The translations under genes and the position numbers were made by a program. From Methylococcaceae bacterium (GTDB lineage: Bacteria > Pseudomonadota > Gammaproteobacteria > Methylococcales > Methylomonadaceae), in NCBI GenBank assembly GCA_030627205.1, contig DAOUSN010000008.1, positions 1 through 61,968 of the forward strand: a stretch of 61,968 nucleotides of DNA, in the 5' to 3' direction. Below are positions 27,325 through 38,157 of the stretch, in pieces; the stretch's first letter is position 1; each line of letters starts with the position of its first letter. The notes under the pieces were generated by a model. The model had not been told where the DNA came from. It saw only the letters and a program-made list of their open reading frames with translations, and searched no databases.

Positions 27325-28749
27325 ATGAAATTACCTGATTATTCTTCCGCCCATATTCTTGTCGTTGGTGATTTAATGCTAGATCGTTATTGGCATGGTA
27401 CAACATCACGGATTTCATCAGAAGCCCCTGTTCCTATTGTCCATGTTAATAATGATGAACAGCGTGCAGGTGGGGCTGGCAATGTTGCTTTGAATATGGC
27501 TGATTTAGGTGTAAATGTTTCATTAATGGGATTTGTTGGTAACGATGAAGCAGCAAAAACCTTAACAACAATGCTCGAAAATGCAGGGGTGTTGTGTTTA
27601 TTTGAATCTTTAGACGAATTTCCAACTATTACTAAATTACGGGTGATTAGTCGTCATCAACAATTAATCAGAATGGATTTTGAAGATGGTTTTCATCAAG
27701 TAGATGATACTGTTTTATTTCAGCATTATCATGCAGAACTTGAACAAGCACAGGTTGTGGTTCTATCTGATTATGGTAAAGGAACATTAAATAAAATTAG
27801 CCATTTTATTAAATTAGCCCGAAAAATGAATAAACCGGTATTAATTGACCCTAAAGGTTCTGATTTTAGTCGTTATCGTGGAGCTTCATTAATCACTCCT
27901 AATTTAAGTGAATTTGAAGCCGTTGTCGGCGTGTGTAGCAATGAAGCTGCAATAGTTTCTAAGGGTATGCGTTTATTAGAAGAATTAGAACTAAGTTCAT
28001 TACTGATTACCCGTGGCGAACAAGGAATGACGCTATTAAATAAGGAAGATTCTCCGACTCATTTACCCACTGAAGCTCAAGAAGTTTTCGATGTAACTGG
28101 TGCAGGTGATACGGTTATTTCGACATTAGCAGCGAGTCTTGCGGCTAATACCAGTTTAATTAAAGCTATTACCTTAGCGAATATTGCGGCAGGGATTGTG
28201 GTTGGAAAATTAGGTACTGCAACGGTTACCACTGAAGAGATTGAAGAAGCATTAACTGGGGAGCAAGCACATCATCGTGGCATAGGAACACTGCCAGAGG
28301 TTTTAAACTCAATAACAAGGGCAAAAAGAAAGGGTGAGAAGATTATATTGACCAATGGCTGTTTTGATATTTTACACATAGGTCATATTAGTTATTTAAC
28401 ACAAGCAAAAGCATTAGGACATCGGTTAGTGGTGCTAGTGAATAGCGACGAATCGGTAAAACACTTAAAGGGCGAAAGTCGACCTATTAATAACTTATTT
28501 CAACGAATGAAAATGTTGGTAGCACTTGAATGTGTCGATTGGGTAATGCCGTTTACAGAAGACACCCCGCAGCAAGTTATTGCTCAATTATTACCAGATA
28601 TTTTAGTTAAAGGGGGCGATTATAGTGATATTACCGCTATTGCTGGGCATAAAGAGGTGATTGATAATGGGGGGGAAGTTAAAATTTTAACCCTTATTGA
28701 TGGGCATTCAACTAGTAAAATTATAGAGATGATAAAAGGTAATCCTTAA
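27325..28749 (+). CDS. hldE: bifunctional heptose 7-phosphate kinase/heptose 1-phosphate adenylyltransferase
   Basis: Two steps of ADP-heptose synthesis for the lipopolysaccharide core. 474 residues: an N-terminal PfkB/ribokinase-type kinase (about 1-315) with DLMLDRYWHG, GGAGNVALN and the catalytic DVTGAGDTV, then a nucleotidyltransferase (about 340-474) with TNGCFDILHIGHI. Family length is normal. The ubiA gene starts at the base after its stop codon. Confidence 0.97.
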   Translation: MKLPDYSSAHILVVGDLMLDRYWHGTTSRISSEAPVPIVHVNNDEQRAGGAGNVALNMADLGVNVSLMGFVGNDEAAKTLTTMLENAGVLCLFESLDEFPTITKLRVISRHQQLIRMDFEDGFHQVDDTVLFQHYHAELEQAQVVVLSDYGKGTLNKISHFIKLARKMNKPVLIDPKGSDFSRYRGASLITPNLSEFEAVVGVCSNEAAIVSKGMRLLEELELSSLLITRGEQGMTLLNKEDSPTHLPTEAQEVFDVTGAGDTVISTLAASLAANTSLIKAITLANIAAGIVVGKLGTATVTTEEIEEALTGEQAHHRGIGTLPEVLNSITRAKRKGEKIILTNGCFDILHIGHISYLTQAKALGHRLVVLVNSDESVKHLKGESRPINNLFQRMKMLVALECVDWVMPFTEDTPQQVIAQLLPDILVKGGDYSDITAIAGHKEVIDNGGEVKILTLIDGHSTSKIIEMIKGNP

Positions 28750-29625
28750 ATGAGTAAAGATTATTTATTAGATAGAGTTCAACAATATTGGTTACTAGCA
28801 CGCTTCGATAAACCCATCGGGATTTTAATTTTATTATGGCCAGCTTTATGGGCTTTATGGGTGGCAAGTGATGGCAAACCTGATTTATTAGTTCTAACCG
28901 TAATTTGTTTAGGGGTTGTATTAACCCGTGCTGGAGGCTGTGTGATTAATGATTATGCTGATAGAGATATTGACCTGCATGTAGAACGAACGCAACAACG
29001 ACCAATTGCCGCAGGTAGAGTCACGGAGTCAGAAGCTTTAAAATTATTTATGATATTAATTGGGATTGCGTTTGCCTTGGTACTATTATTAAATTTAATG
29101 ACAATTTTATTATCTTTGATTGGGGTGTTTTTAATCGCTAGTTACCCGTTTATGAAACGTTATACCCATTTACCTCAAGCCTATTTAGGGATTGCTTTTG
29201 GCTGGGCAGTTCCAATGTCTTTTTCAGCACAAATTAACCATATACCTGTGGTTGCTTGGATTATGTATTTAACGGTTGCTTTATGGGCAATCGTTTATGA
29301 CACCATGTATGCAATGGTTGATAAAGAAGATGATTTAAAAATAGGGGTTAAGTCAACAGCGATTTTATTTGGTAATAAAGAGCGTGAAATTATTGCCCTA
29401 TTACAACTTAGTGTTTTAAGTTTATTGGTTATTATTGGACATTTGCAGCAGTTAGGTGTTTTCTATTATTTAGGAATAATAGTTGCATCAGGATTATCTG
29501 TTTATCAACAAAAATTAATTTTCCATCGTGATAAAACATTATGTTTCCAAGCATTTTTAAACAGTAATTATTTTGGAATGGCTATATTTATAGGATTAAT
29601 AGCTGATTATTTATGGATTAAATAA
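28750..29625 (+). CDS. ubiA: 4-hydroxybenzoate octaprenyltransferase
   Basis: Membrane prenyltransferase that attaches the polyprenyl tail to 4-hydroxybenzoate in ubiquinone synthesis. 291 residues with about eight membrane helices, the first Asp motif NDYADRDIDLHVERT and the second region YDTMYAMVDKEDDLKIGVKST. Directly adjacent to hldE. The ubiC partner is not visible in the window. Confidence 0.95.
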   Translation: MSKDYLLDRVQQYWLLARFDKPIGILILLWPALWALWVASDGKPDLLVLTVICLGVVLTRAGGCVINDYADRDIDLHVERTQQRPIAAGRVTESEALKLFMILIGIAFALVLLLNLMTILLSLIGVFLIASYPFMKRYTHLPQAYLGIAFGWAVPMSFSAQINHIPVVAWIMYLTVALWAIVYDTMYAMVDKEDDLKIGVKSTAILFGNKEREIIALLQLSVLSLLVIIGHLQQLGVFYYLGIIVASGLSVYQQKLIFHRDKTLCFQAFLNSNYFGMAIFIGLIADYLWIK

Positions 29626-29653
29626 TTTACAGATAAAGGATTCATCGTATAAT
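29626..29653 (+). promoter_or_regulatory. candidate sigma-70 promoter of trxB
   Basis: TTTACA, 16 bases, TATAAT, about 36 bases before the trxB ATG. Both boxes are close to consensus. Confidence 0.5.
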
Positions 29654-29665
29654 TAGCGATCATAA

Positions 29666-30640
<975 letters not shown>

Positions 30641-30691
30641 GCTTATTTTTCATCAGTAACCAAATTTCAACTATATATTTTAAATTATCTT

Positions 30692-31810
30692 ATGACTTAT
30701 CGTAGTGCTAGCATTTTTAATCTTGCCCTCAAAGGTGTACAGAAACTTATCCCTTATAAACCGGGTAAACCTATTGATGAGTTAAAGCGGGAATTAGGCT
30801 TAAGAAAAATTGTTAAGCTAGCCTCAAATGAAAGTCCTTTAGGCATAAACCCTAATATAACAAAAGCTATTACTAAAGTTTTACCTGAATTAAGTCGTTA
30901 CCCAGATGGCAGTGGTTTTAATTTAAAAACGGCCTTATCTAAAAAATTAAGCGTGGACATTGAACAAATTACCTTGGGTAATGGCTCAAATGATTTATTA
31001 GAAATTATTACTCGCACCTTTGTTAATCCTGATTTAGAAATTATTTATTCACAACATGCGTTTGCGGTGTACCCAATTGTTACGCAAGCAGTGGGGGCAA
31101 CGGCACGAGTGATTCCCGCTAAAAATTATGGGCATGATTTAGAGGCGATGCTAAACGCGGTCAATAATAAAACCCGCTTAGTATTTATTGCCAACCCTAA
31201 TAATCCGACGGGAACATTATTAAAACCTGAAGCGATTAAAGCCTTTATAAGTGCCTTACCTGAAACCGTATTATGTGTATTAGATGAAGCGTATTTTGAA
31301 TTTATCGCTGATGATAAACGCGCGGATTCAATTAGTTGGCTGGCTGAGTTTCCCAATTTAATTATTACTAGAACATTTTCTAAAGCGTATGGACTCGCTG
31401 GATTAAGGATAGGTTATAGTTTATCTAGTCCAGAAATTGCGGATTTATTAAATCGAGTTCGCCAACCGTTTAATAATAATGTCTTAGCATTAGTTGCCGC
31501 AGAAACCGCTTTAGCCGATGAAAAGTATTTACAATTAGCGGTAGAAACCAATAATAAAGGCATGAAACAATTAACCACGGCTTTTGAATTTTTAGATTTA
31601 AAATGGATACCGTCGGCGGGTAATTTTGTCAGTATTGATTTTAAACAGCCTGCGATGCCAATTTATGAAGCCTTATTACAAAAAGGGGTGATTGTGCGTC
31701 CTGTTGGGGGAATTTATGAAATGCCGAATCATTTACGCATTAGTATTGGAACTGAAAAAGAAAATCAGTTTTTTATTAATAGCTTAAAAACTAGTCTAAC
31801 GGATATTTAA
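30692..31810 (+). CDS. hisC: histidinol-phosphate aminotransferase
   Basis: PLP-dependent fold-type I aminotransferase; HisC copies beside tyrA often also transaminate aromatic precursors. 372 residues with NESPLG near residue 45, NPNNPTGT, DEAYFEF, and the PLP lysine in TRTFSKAYGLAGLRIGY. In many gammaproteobacteria hisC is directly followed by tyrA; here a 0.76-kb degraded insert separates them. Confidence 0.93.
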   Translation: MTYRSASIFNLALKGVQKLIPYKPGKPIDELKRELGLRKIVKLASNESPLGINPNITKAITKVLPELSRYPDGSGFNLKTALSKKLSVDIEQITLGNGSNDLLEIITRTFVNPDLEIIYSQHAFAVYPIVTQAVGATARVIPAKNYGHDLEAMLNAVNNKTRLVFIANPNNPTGTLLKPEAIKAFISALPETVLCVLDEAYFEFIADDKRADSISWLAEFPNLIITRTFSKAYGLAGLRIGYSLSSPEIADLLNRVRQPFNNNVLALVAAETALADEKYLQLAVETNNKGMKQLTTAFEFLDLKWIPSAGNFVSIDFKQPAMPIYEALLQKGVIVRPVGGIYEMPNHLRISIGTEKENQFFINSLKTSLTDI

Positions 31811-31812
31811 TC

Positions 31813-32327
31813 ATGACTGAATCTATAGATAATCAAATTACACATTTAACTAAGTTAGAAATAACAGGACTTTTGGGGAAATACGATATTGTTTGGAATT
31901 TGAATTCTGATGTTAATGTGCTTGCAGGGGGGGAATGGGAGTGGGAAGTCAACTATTTTTAGCTATTATTGATGAGTTGTTTTTGGAAACTCATAAAAGA
32001 GTTAATGCCAATAAAGAAGAACTAGCATTTTTATTAGACAATAAAGAAATTAATACTTATCAATTATCCTCAGGTGAAAAACAGCTTTTAATTATCTTAT
32101 TAACGGTTCTTATCCAAGATAATAAACCATTTATTTTATTAATGGATGAGCCTGAAATATCTTTACATATAGAATGGCAACGAAAACTAATTAAATATAT
32201 TCGTGAACTTAACCCTAATGTAAAACTCATTATTGCAACCCATTCACCCGATATTATAGTACATGGGTGGCTAGATAATGTATTTAATATTCAAGATCTT
32301 ATTGTTAAGGATAACACGCTACTATGA
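31813..32327 (+). pseudogene. AAA-family ATPase remnant with two frameshifts in the P-loop
   Basis: Starts ATG at 31813 with a normal N-terminus for an OLD/AAA-type ATPase (LEITGLLGKYDIVWNLN). In frame 0 the Walker A is lost, but removing one G from the seven-G run at 31927-31933 gives GGNGSGKST, and removing one T from the run at 31956-31960 continues to ILAIIDELF. The last frame then carries the signature LSSGEKQLL and Walker B FILLMDEPEISLH, and ends HSPDIIVHGW. Only about 50 residues separate Walker A and the signature, far fewer than usual, so an internal deletion is likely as well. It overlaps the next remnant by four bases. Confidence 0.8.
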
Positions 32328-32575
32328 CCTCTTTTGAAAATTACGCGCTTGATTCCGAACGGAGAAATGCGTCTAATCGCAGTCAACAAAAATCTAAGCC
32401 AGCAGAAATTCTTGTTTATGTTGAAGGTTTTGCTGATGTTGGATTTTGGCATAATATATTAAGTCCTTATGAGAAACAGAATAATATAAAATTTAAAATT
32501 AAAAACTATTCTCTATTCGAAAAAATAGAAAAAGATATTGAAGCTTATTTAAAAGAATTTAAAACTCATGTTTAA
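32324..32575 (+). pseudogene. DUF4435 protein, 5' fragment
   Basis: 83 residues whose middle (ILVYVEGFADVGFWHNIL) matches the N-terminal TOPRIM-like motif of DUF4435 proteins, which commonly follow AAA ATPases in defence-like gene pairs. Full-length members are around 250-300 residues; here the frame stops inside the tyrA start, which overlaps its last eight bases. With the frameshifted ATPase upstream this is best read as the remains of a two-gene system. Confidence 0.65.
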
Positions 32576-33440
32576 TAAACTGTGTATTATCGGAGTCGGT
32601 TTAATTGGTGGCTCAATTGCAAAAGCGGCACGTCATCAACAATTAGCAAAAACTATTGTCGGGTTAGGCCGTGAATCTGGACGTAAAAATTTAGAAAAAG
32701 CCAAACAACTAGGGGTCATTGATGCGTTTTATTTTGAACCCGAAGCTGCTCTTAAAAATGCCGATTGTGTTATTATCGCCACCCCAGTCGGTGCGTTTGA
32801 GGCTATATTAATCGCCTTAAAACCTTATTGGTCAGACAACACAATTTATAGTGATGCAGGAAGCACAAAAGGCAGTGTTATTGACGCTTTAAAAACAGTT
32901 TTTAAACAAATTCCACCCAATTTTGTCCCTGCTCATCCTATTGCTGGCGCGGAAAAAAGTGGTGTAGAAGCCGCATTAACCGATTTATATCAAAATAAAC
33001 GCTTAATTTTAACCCCTGTTGCTGAAACAGACGAAAAAGCTACCGCAAAAATGACGGAGTTTTGGACAAAAATAGGCTCAAATGTGGTTACAATGGAAGT
33101 TGCACACCATGACGCAGTACTGGCAGCCACCAGTCATTTACCGCATATACTCGCTTATTCATTGGTTAATTTATTGGGGCATAAAAACGAACAAGAAGAA
33201 ATTTTTAATTATGCCGCCAGTGGCTTTAAAGATTTTACTCGAATAGCCTCCAGCGATCCAACCATGTGGTTAGATATTTGTATGGCAAATAAAGATGAAA
33301 TCATGCCTTTAATTAATCAATTATGCAGTGAATTAAAAAATATAGAAAACATGATGCAAGATAATAAAAAGCAGGAATTATTTGATAGCTTTAGTTATGC
33401 AAAACAAGCCAGGCAACGGTTTTTAGATCAATTGAAATAG
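32568..33440 (+). CDS. tyrA: prephenate dehydrogenase
   Basis: NAD-dependent oxidative decarboxylation of prephenate to 4-hydroxyphenylpyruvate in tyrosine synthesis. 290 residues with the nucleotide-binding IIGVGLIGGSIAKA, SDAGSTKG-like YSDAGSTKGSV, HPIAGAEKSGVEAA and the catalytic His segment TSHLPHILAYSL. No chorismate mutase domain is fused. It starts inside a DUF4435 remnant, so translation now depends on a recent junction. Confidence 0.95.
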   Translation: MFNKLCIIGVGLIGGSIAKAARHQQLAKTIVGLGRESGRKNLEKAKQLGVIDAFYFEPEAALKNADCVIIATPVGAFEAILIALKPYWSDNTIYSDAGSTKGSVIDALKTVFKQIPPNFVPAHPIAGAEKSGVEAALTDLYQNKRLILTPVAETDEKATAKMTEFWTKIGSNVVTMEVAHHDAVLAATSHLPHILAYSLVNLLGHKNEQEEIFNYAASGFKDFTRIASSDPTMWLDICMANKDEIMPLINQLCSELKNIENMMQDNKKQELFDSFSYAKQARQRFLDQLK

Positions 33441-33512
33441 GTAAATGAAAAATGAAAAATGGAAAAGTTACGTTAGGATATTGAGAATATAATTTATCCC
33501 CAAGATTAAAAA

Positions 33513-34643
33513 TTATTTATCAGCATTTACTAAATTATTATCCACATATTCAACTAATTCTAAGTCAAACCCAGATAAACCGATATATTTTTTCTGCGTT
33601 CCTAATACTTTTAATTTATGTACCCCTAAATCAGCGAGAATTCGTGAACCAGTTCCAGTTGTTCGCCAATCATTATTAGTTGCGATTTTCTGAGTATTCA
33701 TAACAAAGCCATTATCTTCCATTTGGTACTGATGAATCAGCTCAATCAATGATTTATTATCTTCTTGTTGTCTAATAATAACCAACACACCACAACCTTC
33801 TTCAGCAATTTTTCTCATGGCTTCACGTACAGAAATACTGCATGAATTCCGCTTGGAGGAAAAAACATCATCCAATAAATTACGCGCATGAACTCGGACT
33901 AAAATAGGTTCATTAGTTGAAATATCACCCATAACCAAAGCTAAATGGAGATTGTTGTCATTCCTATCTTGATAAGCATAGAGTCTAAAATCACCGAACT
34001 CAGTGGGTAAAGCACATTCACTAACCCGTTCTAAGGTACTTTCATGTTCGATACGATAATGAATTAAATCAGCAATTGTCCCTATTTTTAAATGATGCTG
34101 TTGAGCAAATTTTTCTAAATCACCCCGTCTTGCCATAGTGCCATCATCATTAAGAATTTCAACAATCATCGCTGCTGGCTCTAATCCTGCTAATCGTGCT
34201 AAATCACATCCTGCCTCTGTGTGTCCTGCTCTATTTAATACGCCACCTATTTGCGCCATTAATGGAAAAATATGTCCAGGCTGAACTAAGTCATCAGCTT
34301 TAGCATCTTTCGCAACCGCTGTTTGGATAGTTAAAGCTCTATCTGCGGCTGAAATACCTGTTGTTACGCCCTTAGCAGCTTCAATTGAAACCGTGAAATT
34401 AGTCGAATAAGGGGTTTTATTTTTATCAACCATCAATGCTAATTTTAATTGCTGACAACGTGAACCTGTAAGGGTCAAACAAATTAACCCACGTCCATAA
34501 CGCGCCATAAAATTAACATCTTCAGCACGTACATAAGAGGCGACCATTACTAAATCACCTTCATTTTCTCGGTTTTCATCATCCATAATGATAACCATTT
34601 TACCTTGTTTTAAATCTTCAATAATTTCTTCGGTAGAGTTCAT
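33513..34643 (-). CDS. ribB: 3,4-dihydroxy-2-butanone-4-phosphate synthase with degenerate GTP cyclohydrolase II domain (RibBX-like)
   Basis: 376 residues. The N-terminal 200 residues are a complete RibB domain for riboflavin synthesis: DDENRENEGDLV, FMARYGRGLICLTL, and GHTEAGCDLARLAGL. The C-terminal half looks like GTP cyclohydrolase II (RibA) but lacks the zinc-binding Cys cluster: the expected C...CDC reads SSKRNSCSIS. Such RibB-RibA-like hybrids without cyclohydrolase activity are known in gammaproteobacteria as RibBX. It converges with tyrA. No FMN riboswitch is visible in the 113 bases upstream. Confidence 0.9.
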   Translation of the reverse strand: MNSTEEIIEDLKQGKMVIIMDDENRENEGDLVMVASYVRAEDVNFMARYGRGLICLTLTGSRCQQLKLALMVDKNKTPYSTNFTVSIEAAKGVTTGISAADRALTIQTAVAKDAKADDLVQPGHIFPLMAQIGGVLNRAGHTEAGCDLARLAGLEPAAMIVEILNDDGTMARRGDLEKFAQQHHLKIGTIADLIHYRIEHESTLERVSECALPTEFGDFRLYAYQDRNDNNLHLALVMGDISTNEPILVRVHARNLLDDVFSSKRNSCSISVREAMRKIAEEGCGVLVIIRQQEDNKSLIELIHQYQMEDNGFVMNTQKIATNNDWRTTGTGSRILADLGVHKLKVLGTQKKYIGLSGFDLELVEYVDNNLVNADK

Positions 34644-34690
34644 TTTTTAATCGTATAAAGCAATGGAAGATAATAAAAAATACCATAGAC

Positions 34691-34726
34691 AAAAAAGCCT
34701 GCAACATCTTTGAAGGTTTGCAGGCT
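34691..34726 (-). terminator. rho-independent terminator of tRNA-Leu
   Basis: On the minus strand AGCCTGCAA, a 13-base loop, TTGCAGGCT, then TTTTT. It lies about 30 bases after the tRNA 3' end. Confidence 0.8.
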
Positions 34727-34756
34727 AATTCTAAGTGTTTAAACTTTAATAATCTG

Positions 34757-34841
34757 TGGTACCGAGGGTCGGAATCGAACCGACACTCCCGAAGGAACTG
34801 GATTTTGAATCCAGCGTGTCTACCAGTTTCACCACCCCGGC
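34757..34841 (-). tRNA. tRNA-Leu (anticodon CAA)
   Basis: 85-base tRNA with encoded CCA. On the minus strand it starts GCCGGGG and ends CCTCGGT-A-CCA (acceptor stem with G-T pairs). The anticodon stem CTGGA/TCCAG encloses TTCAAAA, giving anticodon CAA, which reads UUG. A long variable arm (TTCCTTCGGGAGT) and the T-arm GTCGG-TTCGATT-CCGAC confirm a class II leucine tRNA. Confidence 0.96.
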
Positions 34842-34930
34842 ACAGAACTAATAATTATAGGTGAATTATTTTTAAAATACTAGTATTTTTTAGGTGAATT
34901 TATTTCTATAAACTGATAATATTGTTTTCT

Positions 34931-35953
34931 ATGAAAAAAAGTGACTTTAATTATCAACTTCCACAACAGCTTATCGCTCAAAAACCATTAGCTAATCGTA
35001 GCGATAGCCGTTTACTTTGCGTTAATAAAAATACAGGAGACTGTCAGGATAGCTATTTTAATAAATTTCTTAATTTACTGAATCCCAATGATTTATTAGT
35101 TTTTAATGATACTAAGGTTATTCCTGCGCGTTTATTTGGTAAAAAACTAACTGGGGGGAAAGTTGAAATTTTAATTGAACGGATTATTAATAAAAATCAT
35201 GCTATTGCTCATATTAAAGCCAGTAAATCACCTAAAAAAGGGGTAATAATTGAGCTAGAACAGGGTTTTAGTTGTGAAGTTTTAGGTCGTGAAAATGATT
35301 TATTTCAACTTAATTTTAAGGGTGAAATAACGCTATTAACATTACTTGATAAAATTGGACATATTCCTTTACCTCCTTATATCACTCGCAAAGATAATAA
35401 TTCTGATTTTAAACGTTATCAAACGGTATTTGCAACTCAACAAGGGGCTGTTGCAGCTCCTACAGCAGGTTTGCATTTTGATGAAACCATAATGCAAAAA
35501 ATTCAAGAAATGAATATTGCCACTACGTTTGTCACTTTGCATGTTGGTAGCGGAACATTTCAACCTGTACGTGTTGAAAACTTAGATAATCATTTGATGC
35601 ACAAAGAATATTTTAATGTTAATGAAACCGTGGTTACGATGGTTAAAAAGACTCGTGTTAACGGTGGGCGAGTGATTGCTATTGGAACAACAGCCGTAAG
35701 AGCTTTAGAGTCTGCTATCAAAGATGGTAATCTTACCGCAGGTTTTGGTGATACTCGTTTATTTATCACCCCTGGTTATCGCTTTCATAATGTTGATGCA
35801 ATGCTGACTAATTTTCATTTACCTGAATCAACGTTGTTAATGTTAATTTCAGCATTTGCAGGTTATGACAATGTAATGAATGCTTACCAATATGCGATTA
35901 AGCAACAATATCGTTTTTTTAGCTATGGTGATGCGATGTTTTTGTCGACTTAA
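34931..35953 (+). CDS. queA: S-adenosylmethionine:tRNA ribosyltransferase-isomerase
   Basis: Adds and rearranges the ribosyl group of S-adenosylmethionine to form epoxyqueuosine in tRNA. 340 residues from the ATG at 34931 ([11 protein letters not shown]), the standard start; an in-frame TTG nine bases upstream is not needed. Conserved segments include [23 protein letters not shown] and [12 protein letters not shown]. Its stop overlaps that of rpoS, which converges. Confidence 0.96.
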   Translation: MKKSDFNYQLPQQLIAQKPLANRSDSRLLCVNKNTGDCQDSYFNKFLNLLNPNDLLVFNDTKVIPARLFGKKLTGGKVEILIERIINKNHAIAHIKASKSPKKGVIIELEQGFSCEVLGRENDLFQLNFKGEITLLTLLDKIGHIPLPPYITRKDNNSDFKRYQTVFATQQGAVAAPTAGLHFDETIMQKIQEMNIATTFVTLHVGSGTFQPVRVENLDNHLMHKEYFNVNETVVTMVKKTRVNGGRVIAIGTTAVRALESAIKDGNLTAGFGDTRLFITPGYRFHNVDAMLTNFHLPESTLLMLISAFAGYDNVMNAYQYAIKQQYRFFSYGDAMFLST

Positions 35954-36972
35954 TGAAAAATAGCCTCAAAAGAATAACCATTGAACTCTAAAATTTCTCG
36001 TAACCGTTTTAATCCATCCATTTGAATCTGTCTAACACGCTCTCTAGTTACCTCAAGTTCTCTAGCAACTTGTTCTAATGTTGAATTTTCATAACCACAT
36101 AAACCATAACGACGACAAATTACTTCACGTTGTTTTTCGGATAATTGAAAAACCCAATTAGCAACGTTATTTTTAATTCCATCTTCCTGTAAGGTTTCAG
36201 GGGCGGTTTTATTTTCATCATCAGCAATGGAATCAATTATTGAGCGTTCAAAATCTTGGCTATAAGAAACATCAACGGATGTTACTCGTTCATTAAGTTT
36301 TAAGATTTTAGTGACGGTTTCTACAGGTTTATTTACATATTTTGCAATTTCATCCATCGTAGGATCACAATTAAACTTTTGAGTCAAAAATCGTTGGGCT
36401 TTTAAATAAACATTCATTTCTTTGACAATATGAATGGGTAATCTAATTGTCCGTGTTTGGTTCATAATCGCACGTTCTATTGTTTGTCTAATCCACCAAG
36501 TTGCATAGGTTGAAAAGCGAAAACCACGATCTGGGTCAAATTTTTCAACCGCACGTATTAAGCCTAAATTACCTTCTTCTATTAAATCCAATAAAGGCAA
36601 GCCACGATTTAAATAACGTCTTGAAATTTTTACTACTAAACGTAAATTACTTTCGATCATAATTTTACGTGCGTCTTCATCACCTTTTAAGGCAAGTTTA
36701 CCATAAATTTTTTCTTGATCTGCTGTTAGTAGTTTTGATTTTCCCAGTTCATTTAAATAAATACGCGTTGCATCAAAATTATTATCTTGTTGTAAATCAA
36801 CTGGACTAATATCAGCTGTTTTAATTTCTTCTGCAAGACGAGGTTCAACACTTTCGGTAACATTATCATCCATGTTAAAACTAATATTTTCAGTACTCTC
36901 AGTACTTTCAGTACTTTCAGAAAAAGATATTCCTATATTATCATTTATCGTTTCAACTAATTCTACCTTCAT
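35950..36972 (-). CDS. rpoS: RNA polymerase sigma factor RpoS
   Basis: Stationary-phase/general stress sigma factor. I choose the ATG at 36972 (MKVELVET) because GGAAG lies just before it; an upstream in-frame TTG falls in front of this site. 340 residues: region 1.2 ([16 protein letters not shown]), region 2 (RNLRLVV-like [31 protein letters not shown], quoted in part: [19 protein letters not shown]), region 3 and region 4 ([20 protein letters not shown]). The N-terminus has an unusual [11 protein letters not shown] run encoded by a nine-base tandem repeat. It is directly downstream of nlpD, where the main rpoS promoter usually lies. Confidence 0.93.
   Translation of the reverse strand: MKVELVETINDNIGISFSESTESTESTENISFNMDDNVTESVEPRLAEEIKTADISPVDLQQDNNFDATRIYLNELGKSKLLTADQEKIYGKLALKGDEDARKIMIESNLRLVVKISRRYLNRGLPLLDLIEEGNLGLIRAVEKFDPDRGFRFSTYATWWIRQTIERAIMNQTRTIRLPIHIVKEMNVYLKAQRFLTQKFNCDPTMDEIAKYVNKPVETVTKILKLNERVTSVDVSYSQDFERSIIDSIADDENKTAPETLQEDGIKNNVANWVFQLSEKQREVICRRYGLCGYENSTLEQVARELEVTRERVRQIQMDGLKRLREILEFNGYSFEAIFH
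36888..36920 (-). repeat. nine-base tandem repeat inside rpoS
   Basis: TTTCAGTAC-type unit (plus strand) repeated three and two-thirds times with one substitution. It encodes the Ser-Thr-Glu triplets in the poorly conserved N-terminus of RpoS, so copy changes would keep the frame. Confidence 0.8.
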
Positions 36973-37003
36973 ATTAACTTCCAAACCTATCTTTTAAGCT
37001 TAC

Positions 37004-38017
37004 TTACCTAGTAGGTAAAAAATACATTGGGTTGATTAATTTACCTGCCTTTCTAATTTCAAATTTTAGATGTGGCGATTTATATCCAATCTTCCCAAGC
37101 TCTGCTATTACTTGACCTTGTATAACTTTTTGCCCACGTTTAACGAGGGTTCGTTGATTATTAGCGTAAGAAGTCATGTAATTATTAGCATGTTTAATTA
37201 CTACAAACTTACCATATCCATAAATACTGGCATTCACAGCAACCACAATACCTGCAGCTACTACCCTTACTTTTTGCCCAGTATACCCACTAATTTCAAT
37301 TCCTCTACGACCTGTTTTAGTAAATGTTTTTACTATTTTTCCACTAATCGGCCACTGGCAGTAAAACTTTAACATGTTTTCCTTATTATTTGAAATTATT
37401 GAAGTTTTTTGTGGAATAAATCTCATATTTCGTGGAATTATTAATTGATTAGCCACCGGCTTTAGTTTGCTATGTTTTTGTTTCATATTAGGAATGTTCA
37501 ATTTACGCCCTATATTTAATTGACTTTGAACTAAAAGGTTATTTATGGCGGCAATAAGGTTACGCTCAACTTTAAAATGTCGGCTGATTGAATATAATGT
37601 ATCGCCTTTTTTAACTATATAAGTCACGAAAGTAAAATTTTTTGACGTTTTTTTAGAACTTGGGTTTTGTGATTTGAAGGTAGAAATCTCTACCGTGATA
37701 GGTGACGTTGTTACTTTGTTTATAGGGGGGGGTTGAGTGTAGGCATCAGTAAAAATTTTAAGGCGTTGTCCAACTATAATATTATACGGAGGTTCAATAT
37801 TATTCCAACGAGCAATATCTTGATAGTTACACCCATATTTAGTACTAATATTAGTTAATGTGTCGCCTGCTTTAACTTTATAATACTCAGTTACTTGTTG
37901 ATTTTGAACCAACTTATAAAGCTTAGGAGGAGCGTTATCATTATTTTTTTTACATGCTTGAAGTGATAAAGGCAATAAAAGCAAAAAAATAAAATGTAAT
38001 TTTCGGAGAATAGACAT
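37004..38017 (-). CDS. nlpD: NlpD-like lipoprotein, LysM and degenerate M23 domain
   Basis: Envelope lipoprotein that in relatives activates the amidase AmiC at division. From the ATG at 38017 (MSILRKLHFIFLLLLPLSLQAC) the signal ends in a lipobox with Cys22; an in-frame start at 38089 would push the signal far inside. Two LysM domains follow (YYKVKAGDTLTNIS and YIVKKGDTLYSISR), then an M23/LytM domain. The catalytic histidines are changed: HLKFEIR replaces HxHxE and SYANNQ replaces the usual YAHL, as in non-catalytic NlpD. It sits immediately upstream of rpoS, the classical order. Confidence 0.9.
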   Translation of the reverse strand: MSILRKLHFIFLLLLPLSLQACKKNNDNAPPKLYKLVQNQQVTEYYKVKAGDTLTNISTKYGCNYQDIARWNNIEPPYNIIVGQRLKIFTDAYTQPPPINKVTTSPITVEISTFKSQNPSSKKTSKNFTFVTYIVKKGDTLYSISRHFKVERNLIAAINNLLVQSQLNIGRKLNIPNMKQKHSKLKPVANQLIIPRNMRFIPQKTSIISNNKENMLKFYCQWPISGKIVKTFTKTGRRGIEISGYTGQKVRVVAAGIVVAVNASIYGYGKFVVIKHANNYMTSYANNQRTLVKRGQKVIQGQVIAELGKIGYKSPHLKFEIRKAGKLINPMYFLPTR

Positions 38018-38157
38018 TGACTTAAAAACGATTGTTATTGGCAGTAAAAAGTTAGAGCGGTCAAACAATTTATTTTTGGTAATATTCATAGAATCTCAAA
38101 AATAGTTTACAGTTTCAAAAATGTTGATTTCACAGTAAACCCAACAATAAAAATGCC

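Noticed and set aside
34644..34756. FMN riboswitch upstream of the ribB gene.
   Set aside because: The stretch is short, lacks the RFN conserved blocks, and its only clear structure is the terminator of the tRNA gene.
37004..38017. NlpD as an active M23 endopeptidase.
   Set aside because: The zinc-binding His residues are replaced (HLKFE, SYANNQ), as in non-catalytic NlpD.
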